64,000 bases of DNA from Morinoia aosen (GCA_030386875.1 CM059562.1:22435360-22499359); one strand, 5' to 3'; shown: positions 10,613 to 22,487, counted from the first letter of the stretch. Notes: generated by a model not told the origin, from the sequence alone. Made by a program: numbers and translations.

Positions 10613-12568
10613 AGGCCGAGCAGGCGTGGGTGGCGAGGTACGCAAGTTACCCAAGGAGCAGAGGCGCGCTCAAGGCCGCTCACCTCCGCAGGGAAAGTAG
10701 CCAGGCAGGCAACCGGGAACGAAGGACGTCAGATGCGCCGCTTCACTGAGGACTGTGACACTGTCACGGCACGTGTCGGCTAAATGCGGCATGCCGAGGA
10801 ATTTACGAGGTCCTCGCAATAATGGTAAGTTTGAAACTGAAATTTGCCGACCATCAAATAATATTATGAGCATTTTGTTTTCGTAAATAGCCTTTAACTT
10901 TCTCTAGAAGGATAAATTATACACAAAATGAATAATTATACACGGTTAATCAAATATAATAATTATACTCGGTTGATATACTTTACAGACCAGCAAAATT
11001 GTTAATTTATTAATCCAGTCGCAGCACAGGAAAGTTCGTTCAAACTAAGGAGCGTGTGAAACTTTCCACACTAGGGCTTTGTTACAGGGAAATTGCAATC
11101 CTCCGTATTTATGAATGAAGCTTTCAAAATTAACTCAAATGAGCATTAGCACGCCAAATATACATTAAGGAATTTATGGTGCAGAAATGTTTTAATGAAT
11201 AATTTTCATTGAAACTCATTTATGAAACTTATTCCCCTATAAGCACTAATTCTCATAGATAAAAAAATCACATCCTCTCAACTCTTAAGGGGTTGTTCCA
11301 AATATGAATTAAACCGAAAATTCACTTGGCTTCAACTAAAGTGTAGTCGTCACTGCAAAACAAACAACGTTCACAGCCGACACATTTTTGAAAAATAAAT
11401 AATTTCATACCAAAACGCACATAAACATGAAAAAGAGTTTTCTGGCTCGAAGGAAACACGAGTAGTAATTCTACAAGATATAAAAAACTTAAGGTGTACT
11501 TGGTAAATAAAAGCTATTTCATGCTCCACGAAGACGCCACAACTGCAAAGCGATGCACCACAACCAACGGTGAATTGTGATAAGCTGCAGATGCCTCAAA
11601 AATAACCGCACAGATAACAGGGCAAAGTCTTTCACTCATTATCACAATACTTGTGTTGAATTGAATATAATTAATGCCTCCCAACACACACGATGCGTGG
11701 GTACAACGCGCCAGCTGGTACGGAAGTCGGAACAGCTTCACTGAAAGAGCACGGTCCCCGAGTTGTTATAATCACGACCAAATTCAGGGCGAACTGTAAA
11801 ATTTGTCACAAAAAGATATAAGCCATTAATTTTTTGTGTTCGTCTCAGTCGATTCCTAAAAACCAATTTCACAGACTTCACGCACCATTTTGACAGTGTC
11901 GAGACAATGATTTCAATACATCATTGCGAAACTCCTGAGCTTTTTGTTCAGAGAATCTCCCATTAAATGAACAACACATACGATATTGCAACTAACGCGA
12001 CCTTCCACGTTTAAAATGGGGCCTGTAAATTTGCTAACCTCGAACATTCATAAGGTCATCTCATTCTACTCGTTGATACAGCTCGGTGAGTCACGGCTAC
12101 TTTAATAACAAAACTACAAATAAATCCAGTGACATTTAAATTTTCAACAGTACATAGTCCTAGAACCCAACAAAATTTTTGTAAACTTTCTTTTGAGAAT
12201 TTGAATCTCCGTACCATTAAATTAGATTACACGCGACAGCCAAGCCCTCCAAAAAGATTCGAATAAATCTCTCAAAACTAATATCAACTCCGAAACCCCA
12301 GAAAAACAAAGCTCTATTACGGGGGGGTAATTGAAACGGATAATATTCAAGCAATAAGTTCGTAGATCAGAGAGGCACAGCTGCAAGCGCAGTCTCGCCC
12401 CACTTCACAGAAGCGTAGCTCCTCACACACAAGCTGAGACGGATCATTCTAAGAACACAATAACGAATACGGCCTGAGTTAAAACGAAACGGAATCCCAT
12501 TGTGTACCATGGATAGGGAGCAACACCCGCGTCTTGATACTTGATTTGCCAGATTCTATTAATCGTAG
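10613..12568. other. Unassigned DNA with a decayed R370 end
   Basis: Bases 10613-10800 are GC-rich with no recognised product. About 11217-11296 resembles the right-hand end of the R370 family (CCCCTATAAGCACTAATTC, then ATAGATAAAAA and CTTAAGGGG) and is probably a decayed fragment. The rest, to 12568, shows no gene. Confidence 0.5.
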
Positions 12569-12702
12569 TTAACACGTTGACTACGTATTGGGACAAATAT
12601 GTACCACTAGGTACATACCGTACTAGTCAATTTCCCAATTCTGCTTCTCATAACCTAACCAAATCAACCTTACAATTCGCGAAATCGTAGTTAACGTGTT
12701 AA
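12569..12702. mobile_element. piggyBac-like MITE, 126 bp
   Basis: A 126-bp sequence (12573-12698) bounded by TTAA on both sides (12569-12572 and 12699-12702). Its ends are inverted repeats, CACGTTGACTACG at the left and CGTAGTTAACGTG at the right, with one mismatch in 13. TTAA target duplication plus short inverted ends fits the piggyBac superfamily. There is no coding capacity. Confidence 0.7.
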
Positions 12703-13554
12703 ATTGATCAAATTTGACAAAAATAATCCAACGAAGTCGTTAGACTGCCAGGAATGGCTACCGTCAACGTGTCCGCCTTGTTCTATTATTTCAAGCATTA
12801 ATAGACATGTCTCTGTGACCGCTAGGAGAATTTTCAGTGATACCATTTGAAATTCACACTATTTGCTCCAGAGCGGGAGGACAAGCAGCAAAGAAGACTT
12901 CCCAGTTCACAGCATCAAGTTTTTTGATAATGTTAATGAATCAGCCAGAGGAACAACAAAACTAACAAGAGACAGTAATGTATATTACAATTGAACTTTC
13001 ACGCTTAACTTTCAAATTGTGTACCCTTTTCTACAAAACTGTTAAGAAAACTATAAACAGGGTAAAAATATTACGGTTTTGCCTTCCCACACAGACTATG
13101 GTTGATTATTTCACATAAACAACAGAGAAAATAAGAATAACATTTCAGCGTTAACTCTTACTCAGTCGATAAATACGCACGCGTGGTGAAGGCTCACATT
13201 TACAGCCGAGAATTGTCACGACGAAACAGTAAGGAAATAAATCAAGCAGGGGTAAGACTCATCTTTAAGACTCTGTAAACATACAAATAACAGCAACGAA
13301 TCAAAAATCGAAGATATTCTCACGGTTCGTCAACCGCTCGAAAGAGAGTGACAAACGAGGTAATTTCACTAAGTATACCGTCACACACGCGACGTTACCC
13401 TGCCCCTCTCAGTCGAGTTATTTTGCCAACTTCATCTTAACACTGCAAAGAACAGCCCATGAACCTCTCGAGAGGCTCTCTCATCAAAGTGTTCGGAAAG
13501 ACGATAGATTTTGTTGCTTTTGCGAGTTGAAGTGCATGTTAGTAATGTGGAAAG
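12703..13554. other. Unassigned AT-rich DNA
   Basis: Nothing recognised on either strand. Confidence 0.5.
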
Positions 13555-14158
13555 TTAAACAAATTGACTGCGAAACGGGACATATATATATGCACTACTA
13601 GGTTAAATTATTATTATATAAGAAAGTTTTAGCCTCCCTTAACCACGACAAAGATGTTCTAAGAGAGGAAAGAGGAAGGCACCATTTAATATGGAGTTGA
13701 GGGAACGCGGAATCTATGCACAAGGTGCACAAAAACAGTAAGCTAGGAAAGAAGTTCATGGAACAAGAAAAAAGTTGAAGAAGAAAGTAGTAGGTGCTGA
13801 AAAACAGGACAGCAGTGAACCGAAAAAAGATGGTCTGTAACAAAACAAAAACCTATTTTACTACAACAAAAAGGAAGCCTACCTAACCTTTAGCTCGGGC
13901 CCACACATGGTTCCCCTGGGTACTAGGTTAAATTTCTCACTTATGTATCTGTGTAAATAAACAGCAATTCAATTATTTCAATTCCTTTTTTTAAAGAATA
14001 AATGTAACCGTAAAAGAAAAATCTCACGCCACTAAATTTTTCACATTTTGTAGAAAAGAAACGAGTTTTTCTACCAGTAAAATCGTTTTTTACACTCAGC
14101 AACTTACAAAGTTACTTAAATAACTGTAGGAACCGCAATAACGCAGTCAACGTGTTAA
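13555..14158. mobile_element. piggyBac-like MITE hosting a retroposon
   Basis: TTAA at 13555-13558 and 14155-14158 bound a sequence whose ends share TTGACTGCG in inverted orientation (ACAAATTGACTGCG at the left, CGCAGTCAACGTG at the right). About half of its length is a later R370 retroposon (13610-13920). Without that insert and its duplication the element is about 270 bp. Ends match the MITEs at 12573-12698 and 4881-5098. Confidence 0.6.
13610..13920 (-). repeat. R370 retroposon copy 9 with 14-bp target duplication
   Basis: A 311-bp copy flanked by the perfect 14-bp duplication TACTAGGTTAAATT (13596-13609 and 13921-13934). The sense-strand 3' tail is a TATAATAAT-type simple sequence at the left. 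The sense 5' end begins CCCAGGGGAACC, so this copy lacks the two terminal hairpins of the type copy and is 5'-truncated, as retroposons often are. Confidence 0.88.
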
Positions 14159-15344
14159 TCGGTTCACAGCATGGGCAGTAGTTGTGAAATTTTATATCGA
14201 AGTGCTCAAGAAAACCCCGCTCAAATAATTCAAAACCTTTCAACTAACTTACTAGGTGGCTCTCAGGAGTCCCGCCCAGCATGCCGGGACACATTTAATT
14301 CGAAAAAATCCAAAGTTTGAGGATTTTGGCCAGAAAAAAAAAGGCAACCTGACAACCCTTGAGGACACCACCCAAACACGCTCTCGGCTAGCCCCTCGCC
14401 ACCATAGACAGGTACGCCGGCGCCGCCAGCTGCCAAGAGAGCCCCGACTTGACCGCCGCTGAGCACAGATGGCTGCACCATACCACCTGCAGCGGCCCAT
14501 GCACTCACCAGCTGTGCAACATCTGTCACAACGCCCCACTCGTTTCACTCAATGGAAAACAGTCAAAGCGTTACCTACACTTTGCCGTGGCTTGCTTCAC
14601 GGTCTGAGAGAATTATAACTATATTCTCCACTCCATAACCGCAAATAGCTTGAGAAAACTCATAAAAGCATAAAACACAAAAATAGAGACAAGATAAAAA
14701 TTGTTTTCACAGCTTACGAAACAAATATACTAAATTTTGTAGGTTATGTAACAGCCTGCAAAAAACGGGAAAAATTACCAAGGTTGCTTAGAGAAGCACT
14801 GTATTGATGTCGATCGTTAAGCGGTACTCACTTCCCGCTTACAATGCAGGGACCAGAATCACCAGATTTTCAAAAAATTGTACGACGTCGTAGGGACACC
14901 GTCGGCAGTAAACGTTCGCATGACGATTTGTCTACCGCACGTGTTAGTGTTTCAGGCCAATATCCTGAAGTTTAGGCGGTTTCTGTGAACCAACAGCATC
15001 TGGTAACAGCGTAGGATCGCCAGATGCTGTATGTACAAACTTTATATGAAAAAAATCGAGCTTGAGGATTACCTCCAGAAACAAGAACACATGAGGTAGA
15101 CAAGTCGACACGTGAACTTATATCACCGACAGCACTGCTACGGTAACGTGGAATATCTGAGAATAAGGCCCCCGACATACAAGTGATTTACCCCGACATT
15201 ACCCTTCTAAATCGGCAAAAACGAAAATTTGCCATGTCTATAATCCTCAACTAAAAAAGGATTCCTAATTCTGTCCGGTACATCGCTACTAATTCTAAAC
15301 ACAGTTAGAGAATAGGTTTGCGTTATTTGTAGGAAGATAAAACA
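14159..15344. other. Unassigned DNA with GC-rich open-frame patch
   Basis: GC-rich patch at 14250-14540. On the minus strand, 14263-14529 holds an 88-codon frame rich in Ala, Gly and Val with a protein-like feel, and a GTGAGT splice-donor-like word lies inside it. I recognise no domain. It might be part of an exon, but a chance frame in GC-rich DNA is equally possible. The remainder is AT-rich and unassigned. Confidence 0.35.
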
Positions 15345-15690
15345 ATTATAATTATATCAGTTAAAGACTCCCTAGCCCAATTGAGGCGATCTCCAGAGAG
15401 GAAAGAGAAGGGACCATTTAGGAGTCACTTCTCGAGGAACGTGATCTATGAATGCAATCTAAAAAAAAAAGGGAATCTATGCACAAGGCAGGTTCCTTCC
15501 CACACTGGATACACTGCGCATAAAAGCAGCAAGTACAAGACGGTCGAGAAAGAAAATACCAAGAAGTGCTAGAGAAAAAAGGCTTGAAACTGAAACAAAT
15601 AAAATGGACACAAATTATAAAAGTTCCCGAATACCAATCTATGGCTGAAATAACGTAACCCTATTCCCCTGGGGGGCATCAGTCCAATAG
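15345..15690 (-). repeat. R370 retroposon copy 10, divergent
   Basis: Divergent member. An AT-rich tail and AAGACTCCCTAGCCC lie at the left, CACACTGGATACACTGCGC in the middle and CCCCTGGGGGGCATC at the right. It pairs with the copy at 7125-7410 as a possible subfamily. Confidence 0.65.
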
Positions 15691-15714
15691 CACAGGATAT
15701 AGAAGAGTTGATTT

Positions 15715-16055
15715 GAATTATAAGCTCCACTTAACAAAATAAAGATACTCCCAAGAGAGTGAGAAAGGCACCATTTACTGTGGCATTAAGGATCACACAT
15801 GGTCAAGGTGTGTCAGCGCACTCAGCACATAGAAACAAAAAGATAGAGAAAAGTTTATGAAACGAGATAAAAGTTGAGAAGTAATAGGTGTTTGAAAAAG
15901 AGAACAGTGAACCCAAAAAAAGGTCTGAAATATAACAAAAAATGATTTAAACAAAAGAAGTGCTTGTTTAACGCTCGGCTGGGAACCTCACATCTCCCCT
16001 TTGGAGGTGCTCATTCCTCTAAATAAAATGGTTACATCCTCCTAAAGGAAGTAAG
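15715..16055 (-). repeat. R370 retroposon copy 11
   Basis: Family blocks in order: TATAAGCTCCACTTAAC, GGCACCATTTACTGTGG, AGAACAGTGAACCC, GGCTGGGAACCTCACATCTC and ACATCCTCCTAAAGGA. Moderately diverged; same orientation. Confidence 0.7.
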
Positions 16056-16112
16056 CAAATAAAAGTGGGCTCCAGCACTGATAAATGAGCCCCACTCATC
16101 TTTTCTTCTATC

Positions 16113-16478
16113 AGATTAGGTTAGTCGTTAGTTTTAGCCTCCCTACCCGCAGCAACAAATGCGATCCAAAGAGAGGAAGGAGGAAGGCACCATTTAGTAT
16201 GGAGTTTAAAGAAACGCGGAATCTACGCAGAAAGATCATAGAAACAGTAAGTTGGGAAAGAAGATTATGAAACAAGATCAAAATTGAAGAAGGAAATAGT
16301 AGGTGCTGAAAAACAGGAGAGCAGCGAACTGAAAAAAGGTGGTCCTTAACATATCAAAAACATTATATTTCAACAAAAAGAAGGCCTGCTAACTCTCAGC
16401 TCGGGCTCTCACATTGCTCCCCTGGGAGCGCTAATTCCCATAGATACAATAATTGTATCCCCCTGAGGGGTTTTTTCT
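16113..16478 (-). repeat. R370 retroposon copy 12, near full length
   Basis: Very similar to the type copy at 8167-8536, from GATTAGGTTAGTCGTTAG at the left to GTATCCCCCTGAGGGG at the right, including both terminal hairpins. The flanks TTTTCTTCTATCA (left) and TTTTTCTACCA (right) may be a decayed target duplication. Shared ends with the type copy argue that the 5' end is genuine rather than a random truncation. Confidence 0.82.
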
Positions 16479-18788
16479 ACCAGAGCGACAGAAAGACTGA
16501 AGTACTAAATTGATACCTTGCAGTCATTAAGAATTGAGCAGTGATCAAGGTATTCCAGGTGTTCAATTATACTTCGAGAGACTCTCAAATCGTCTGAAAT
16601 CCAAGGATGCTTGGCACGTTTATTAAAGCCCCCGAGCATTGAGAACAACTTCTACCAAACTGCATTCGAATAGAAAAACAGATCGCTCAAGTGTTTTGCA
16701 TTCCATTTACGAAAGTGACTTGTTAGAGCGAGCACCGACAAACTTAAAGTTTCAAAACACCGTCAGACAGCTAAATACACAGACGTGTTTCCTTGAACGA
16801 CTAATTTTAGCGACACGTTGAATATGAAGGAAAAATTTTTAAGCCTCGGTTAAGGCGCTATTTGTTTGTGTAGGAAGAGTAGCGACTCGATAAGCAAACA
16901 GCGCCTGAAACGTTGACGCAAAAACTGAGCTAAAGAGGACAATCGGCGAGAAAAAAATGCAGGATAAAATGTTGGGAACTGAGACGGGACCCCAGGCATT
17001 TTTACCTGTTACCGTCATGGCATGATCAATTATGCAAGAACCAAGTTTCTAAAAAAATTTTGGACTACTAACTGACCATGACATTCAAAAACCGGACACG
17101 CAGCATCAGCATCGTGTTAACTAAACAACCCAGCTAACTCGTACTTCCAAGCGAAAAATGAAGAAAGAATAAATCTCTCAACAAGCTGGGCAATGAACTT
17201 CGTAAGTATAATTTTGATAACAAATTTCAAATTAGATAAAGTTGTCAACAACTGAAAAACTTTTCCGAAATATTATCTATACGAACGAGCAAAACAGGAA
17301 AGGTAAACTTCATTCAACAGAAAATCTATATTCTAAAATATAACTTTACATGAGAAAATGTCGAACAAGTAATTCCTGTGGCATTCCACAAACACAAATC
17401 TATAAAAAATAGCTAGCAAAATCATTCCTCGTCCTCTTCACAGAAATGCATGCAGCGAAATTTAGGTGAATGATACGCTTTTCTTCCAATGTCAGCCGCA
17501 GAGTCGAACTGTCGCTCACACGGCAATCACCACACTTTGAACATCACAGTCCAAAAATAAATGAGGCCCGCTTAGCAAATTTGTTACCGCATTTAAAAAT
17601 GAGGGACAGGTAAAATAGAATCGCTTCTATGATGACGCTACCTAGACCACAACCCGGAGGGCGCTGGTTAAAATCACACATACGGGCAGTACTTACAATA
17701 GGGATAAGGTAAATTCGGTAAGGAAAAACTTCAAGAATAGAACCCGCTCTGCTCACAGCATCTGTACCATCTCCTCAGCCAGCTTCTGCTACGGTACTTT
17801 AAGCGTCATTAATTTTCACCTGCACAAAGCATTGCCAAGCCAGAGTTTAACAGCCCATCTCTCTCAGGCGTAGAGCAATATCTCTTCGCTGTCAGGAGCG
17901 CAGTTATTCTTGATCGACTTTACAGAACACATAACATCAACCATTAGTTATAAATCAACGAGTTAACTGACTATAGCTTTTCTAGCTCAATGTTAATTGT
18001 GTTGTACAGCTTACTAGAACATTTGTCAAAATTCAGTCGAGTCAACCGTACGAAAGATATTATTCAATCGGTGCCTACGAAATGTACAAAGACGAAAGTA
18101 GTACCAGAACAGAAACTAATGTTCTCCATAACATTCTTAACCCACGTCTCGATTTCTCCCCTTTTGTTGACGGCTCGCTAGAGCGTGGAACGATAACCAC
18201 ACTTACCACAGAGCGGGTTAGGCAGCCAACACGTCGTGTTTTTCAATACCGCAGGTGACACATCAGCTCCTCAAAATTGGCCAGCCAACCCGAACGCGCG
18301 TGAGTCACTCAAAAGTACATCCGCTTCTTTGGGGCACCGCGTTAACATCGAGATTTGGCGGGACCACAGTCGCGATAACTCTGTACAAAAATGAATTAAT
18401 ACCTACTTCAAAGCTAAACAAACATTTCTACGACTAGGACGGCAGGCATCATTAGATCTGGGCAACAGCGAACAACAGCAGTACCTAGGGAAAAGTGGTG
18501 ATTTTGCTATGACACATCGCTCCACACTTGAACTACGGCCAACGCAGAGATGCTTTACGTGAATGAGACAACCAACGAAGCAGCTATCCGCAGCAACCAG
18601 GCAGAAATAGATCAATGCTGCGAGTTACAAGGGCAGCGCGTGTAGGGGAAATTATGTCAGGTGAACGTACCTCAGCGCAAACGAACACAAAAAAGCAAAA
18701 AGAATACACACTCAAATAGAATAGCATGGTGAGTAGAGAAAAGCTCGGCCTGGGCGCTGACAATGGAACTTTAATGTCTCCATCGATG
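16479..18788. other. Unassigned AT-rich DNA, 2.3 kb
   Basis: No gene, element or strong repeat recognised on either strand. The longest frames (about 60-70 codons) look random. Confidence 0.5.
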
Positions 18789-19105
18789 CTCTAGATTAGA
18801 TAAGTTAGTTCAAGCCTCCCTAAAAGCAACAAAGGCGTTTGAAAGAGAGGTAGGCACCAATTAGTATAGAGTTATAGGAAGTTAGGAACGCTGAATCTGT
18901 GCATAAGGTGCATAGCAACAAGTTGAAAAAGAAGTGTGTGAAATAAAATAAATGTTGAAAAAGAAAGTAGTACGTGCTGCAAAACAGGACAGCAGTCAAT
19001 CGAAAAAAGATGGCCCGTAACAAATAAAAAAAACTTGCATTTTAACAAAATGAAAGCCTATTGAACCTTTAGCTCAAGACCTCGCATATCCCTCCTAGGA
19101 ACGTC
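18789..19105 (-). repeat. R370 retroposon copy 13
   Basis: Runs from GATTAGATAAGTTAG and AAGCCTCCCTAAAAGC at the left to AGCTCAAGACCTCGC and CCCTCCTAGGAACG at the right. Its right end stops about 40 bases short of the full family end. Confidence 0.75.
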
Positions 19106-19934
19106 TTCACTGAGGCTTTAAAATGAACATGTGAGATACAATAGGCTTTTCGCTACCGATCAGACAACGATTAAGACGAAAATTATCAGTCTATTTCAGA
19201 CCAAAAAACTTCAGAGAACATCGCACATGTAAATATTTATTTGAAACTGGTGAGATAAGTAATGTATATCACAACAGTAAACAAGAGAGTTGCTCAGCAT
19301 CGCAACACTCGACATAAATTCAACAATATTCCAAGAAGAGAGTAGTCAACACAACCATTTAATTTAATTAGCCAACGAAAATGAAATAAAGAATTAACTA
19401 TTGCAAACTGCACACACCAAAAAAAATAAAAACTCAAGCTCACACAGCGCTGAATCTAACGAACGAGCCTCGATATGACAGAAATAGGTGACGGCAAGAA
19501 GTCATGCTATAAGTATGGCGAATAATAAGCGAGCAGCAGAGGGAGGCGCAGCAGCGAGAAGGTGCAACACTGGCGCCAGGCCAGGCACCGTGCACGCCTC
19601 AAATAGCCTGCCTGCACTGCTCCCACACTCGCGTCCTCTATCCCACGCCCGCTGGGGTGCACCACTACACAACTCCACGAGTCTGGGGCACCAAATTCAA
19701 CGAAATCTTAACGTTATGCCTTCTGTGGTCGAAATTGTTAAAATTTGGCATAATATGGTTGAAGCCAAATAGCTAACTCCTATTGCATGTAGTTGACAAT
19801 TTTCATGAGGTCCGGTCATAAAAAACAATCTCAACACTCACCTCTGCAGTTGTAGCTCTGCAAGGAATGTGGCCCCACCAATCCAAGTTTTCTCATTTCA
19901 AAAAGGATGGCAAGGTACTAAAATGATTTACAGC
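19106..19934. other. Unassigned DNA with a GC-rich patch
   Basis: Bases 19490-19700 are GC-rich and lie in a 94-codon plus-strand frame with no recognisable domain. The rest is AT-rich and unassigned. Confidence 0.45.
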
Positions 19935-20283
19935 GATTATTATTACTATTATTATCAATAATTATTATATTACTTCACAACTCTAGCCCAAACACAGGCA
20001 ATCTCAAAAGAGCAAAGAGAAGGGACTAAGGTGGATAGCGCACTGACGAAAACAAGGAATCTATGCACAAAGTGTATCCCCACATCTTTCACATAGAAAC
20101 AAGTCAGGAATGAAGTTTATGGAATAAGACAAAAGAAAGTAATAGGTGCTGGAAAAAAGGGCCGCACTGAAGAAAAAAGTTGGTCCACAACAAAATGAAA
20201 TTAATCCAACAAAATGAAGGCTTACTAAACATTTGGCTAGGAACCTCGCATCTTCTCCCTGTGAGCAGTAGTTTCAACCAATT
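19935..20283 (-). repeat. R370 retroposon copy 14 with (ATT)n tail
   Basis: An (ATT)n-like tail at 19935-19970 is followed by TCTAGCCCAAACACAGGC, AAGGAATCTATGCACAAAG and AACCTCGCATCTTCTCCCTG. It lies immediately left of the mariner element. I cannot tell whether the mariner entered the very end of this copy. Confidence 0.7.
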
Positions 20284-20293
20284 TTCAGATCTA

Positions 20294-20459
20294 CAGGGTG
20301 TTTCAAAAATACACGGCATAATTTCAGGTATGTATTTCCCACATGTAGACAATCAAAATAGTTCATTACAACATATGTCCGGAAATGCTTCATTTCCGAG
20401 TTATGGCCTTCACAACATTGAAATTCACCGGAACGTTTTTCTTTCCGCAGGTCGTTGCC
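20294..20459 (+). repeat. Left terminal inverted repeat of the DD41D element
   Basis: Begins CAGGGTGTTTCAAAAATACA just inside the TA target. The 166-bp match with the right copy has a single difference, about 90 bases in. Confidence 0.95.
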
Positions 20460-20460
20460 A

Positions 20461-21552
20461 TTACAGAAGATGTTCAAAATGACCACCTCCTGCTTGAATA
20501 CAGACCTCACATCGATGTCTCATTGACCTGCGAACACGATCCCACACTCCAGGAATGTTGCGTATGTCCTCAGAGCGTGCCACAATTCGATTCCGAAGGG
20601 ATTCCAAATCAGGCACCGGAGACGAATAAACCAATGATTTTAAATGGCCCCACAAGTAGAAATCGAGAGGGTTCAAATCAGGTGAGCGTGGAGGCCAAGC
20701 AATTGGGCCACCTCTACCTATCCATCGATCAGGAAATCTTCGATCCAAGTACCGGCGAGCCGTACGACTGAAGTGTGCAGGAGCGCCGTCATGCAAGAAG
20801 TGAGCGTGCTGACGATCGATCAGTGGAGTGTCGTCATAAACATCAGGTATGATGTTTTCCAGGAAGTTTGTGTACGCCTGCCCCGTAAGTCTGTTTACAA
20901 GTACATGGGGTCCAACTAACCGATCACCAATGATACCGGCCCACATGTTGAGGGAGAACCGCACCTGGTGATGAGATACAACAGTTGCATTTGGGTTTTC
21001 ATACGCCCATACATGCTGATTGTGGAGATTTGTTATGCCATCTCGTGTGAACTGTGCTTCATCTGTAAATAATACTAAGGCAGGAAAGTTCGGATTTGCA
21101 GCACATTGCTGCAAGAACCACTGACAGTACCTAACTCGTGCAGGGTAATCTGCTGGTGACAGCGCCTGTACACGTTGCAAATGGTAAGGATACAATTGAT
21201 ACTCTTTCAGCAGTCTCCAGACAGTCGTATGGGGAACATTCACTTGCAACGCTAACCTTCGTGTGCTGATAGAAGGAGTTCTGTTCACAATCTCCAGAAT
21301 CTCCTCCTGTTCTTCTGGAGTTGTAGATCTTGGTCGTCCCCTTCCCAATCCAGGAGAGTCAAATTTTCCATACTCGCACAGACGCTGATGGAGACTTACA
21401 AATGTCTTCCGATCTGGACATTGTCGCTGTGGGTACCTCTCCTGGTACAAACGACGAGCCAGCGCAGCATTGCCGTCTGCCTTACCGTAGATCAAGTGCA
21501 TCTCTGCCAGCTCCTGATTTGTGTACATGACACACAGTCGAACGCCAAACAC
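20461..21552 (-). CDS. DD41D Tc1/mariner-type transposase
   Basis: A 363-residue transposase that would act in the nucleus, binding the inverted repeats and catalysing cut-and-paste insertion at TA. Residues about 9-115 form the DNA-binding part: a first helix-turn-helix of the DUF4817 type often seen in insect transposases, a GRGRPR linker at about 70-75, then a second helix-turn-helix. The catalytic triad is visible as D164 in LFTDEAQF, D255 in HDGAPAH and D297 in SPDLNPLD. The last two are separated by 41 residues, hence DD41D, a spacing reported for rosa/Visitor-type elements. The frame is fully open. M1 is used here, but the Met at about residue 9 (MYTNQEL) is an equally good start. Intact ORF and near-identical repeats suggest a possibly active copy. 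Confidence 0.93.
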   Translation of the reverse strand: MFGVRLCVMYTNQELAEMHLIYGKADGNAALARRLYQERYPQRQCPDRKTFVSLHQRLCEYGKFDSPGLGRGRPRSTTPEEQEEILEIVNRTPSISTRRLALQVNVPHTTVWRLLKEYQLYPYHLQRVQALSPADYPARVRYCQWFLQQCAANPNFPALVLFTDEAQFTRDGITNLHNQHVWAYENPNATVVSHHQVRFSLNMWAGIIGDRLVGPHVLVNRLTGQAYTNFLENIIPDVYDDTPLIDRQHAHFLHDGAPAHFSRTARRYLDRRFPDRWIGRGGPIAWPPRSPDLNPLDFYLWGHLKSLVYSSPVPDLESLRNRIVARSEDIRNIPGVWDRVRRSMRHRCEVCIQAGGGHFEHLL

Positions 21553-21617
21553 AACACTGAATTTAACCTTCGCCTAGGAATGATCTGTCAGAGTGCCCTC
21601 TTAATGTGTCCTTTGAC

Positions 21618-21783
21618 GGCAACGACCTGCGGAAAGAAAAACGTTCCGGTGAATTTCAATGTTGTGAAGGCCATAACTCGGAAATGAAGCATTTCTGGAC
21701 ATATGTTGTAATGAACTATTTTGATTGTCTACATGTGGGAAATACATACCTGAAATTATGCCGTGTATTTTTGAAACACCCTG
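21618..21783 (-). repeat. Right terminal inverted repeat of the DD41D element
   Basis: Mirror of 20294-20459. Ends AAACACCCTG before the right TA. It includes the start-proximal untranslated region of the transposase gene on its inner side. Confidence 0.95.
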
Positions 21784-21785
21784 TA

Positions 21786-22487
21786 TAGACTAATTCCGCC
21801 AGGAACTTCACAATATAGTTTATCTCCAGATTGATATGATCAACTGGAAGCACCAGGCCAGCTACCACAACTGTAGGGCTGTTATAACAAGACGGAGACT
21901 CAATATCATGTAAAAATGAAAGTATCTGATATAAATTTATATATATATATTGGTGATTTCATAATACAAAGTCTCTAATTTGAATGAAAGTGTGTAGCCA
22001 GAGGAGTAATTTCTACAGCAATTTATGCTAAAAAAGCAATTCCCTTTCAATCCCAACATTTCAAGTCAAATAAATCATTCTACACTGTACGCCATACTCC
22101 ACATACCATGATAAAACATAGATTAATTGGTATTGGTAAGAGTTTTTCATCACTTTATAATTAAGGAAGCAAAAGATTAACCATCTAACACACCAAGTGG
22201 CTGAGTTAATTTCTAGACACCCAAGAAAGAAGTGCAGTGTCAAGAAGATGGCACTACACTGTAATCTGCTTCTTTGTAAAATAAAAAATCTTAGTCAAAA
22301 TCATTGGTGCTTCCTAAATAATTCACAACCAATTGTGCCAAAAGACCATAACAACCATCCAATGAAATACAAATCTAACATATATTCAAAAGCATATAAA
22401 ATAGTGTTTTCATTGAAGTGTCATTGGTTTTGAGTCACAGAAAAACCACATCAAAAAGTGCACTACTTCAGTCAAGTGATCACTAGA
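21786..22487. other. Unassigned AT-rich DNA
   Basis: A short TA microsatellite lies near 21940. No gene or element recognised. Confidence 0.5.

Larger units (their letters stand above)
20294..21783 (-). mobile_element. Tc1/mariner-type transposon, DD41D, apparently complete
   Basis: A 1490-bp element flanked by the TA target duplication (20292-20293 and 21784-21785). Its ends are 166-bp terminal inverted repeats (20294-20459 and 21618-21783) differing at one position only, which points to recent insertion. It encodes one uninterrupted transposase on the minus strand whose stop codon lies next to the inner border of the left repeat. Long inverted repeats and the 41-residue spacing of the last two catalytic Asp residues set it apart from classical mariner (DD34D) and Tc1 (DD34E). 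Confidence 0.95.

Noticed and set aside
9827-10683. Long minus-strand frames of 97-275 codons with repeated Cys/Leu-rich peptide
   Set aside because: They are the 49-bp minisatellite read in its three phases. All phases are open, so none shows coding selection.
20385-20771. 128-codon plus-strand frame
   Set aside because: Antisense shadow of the mariner-type transposase and its terminal repeat.
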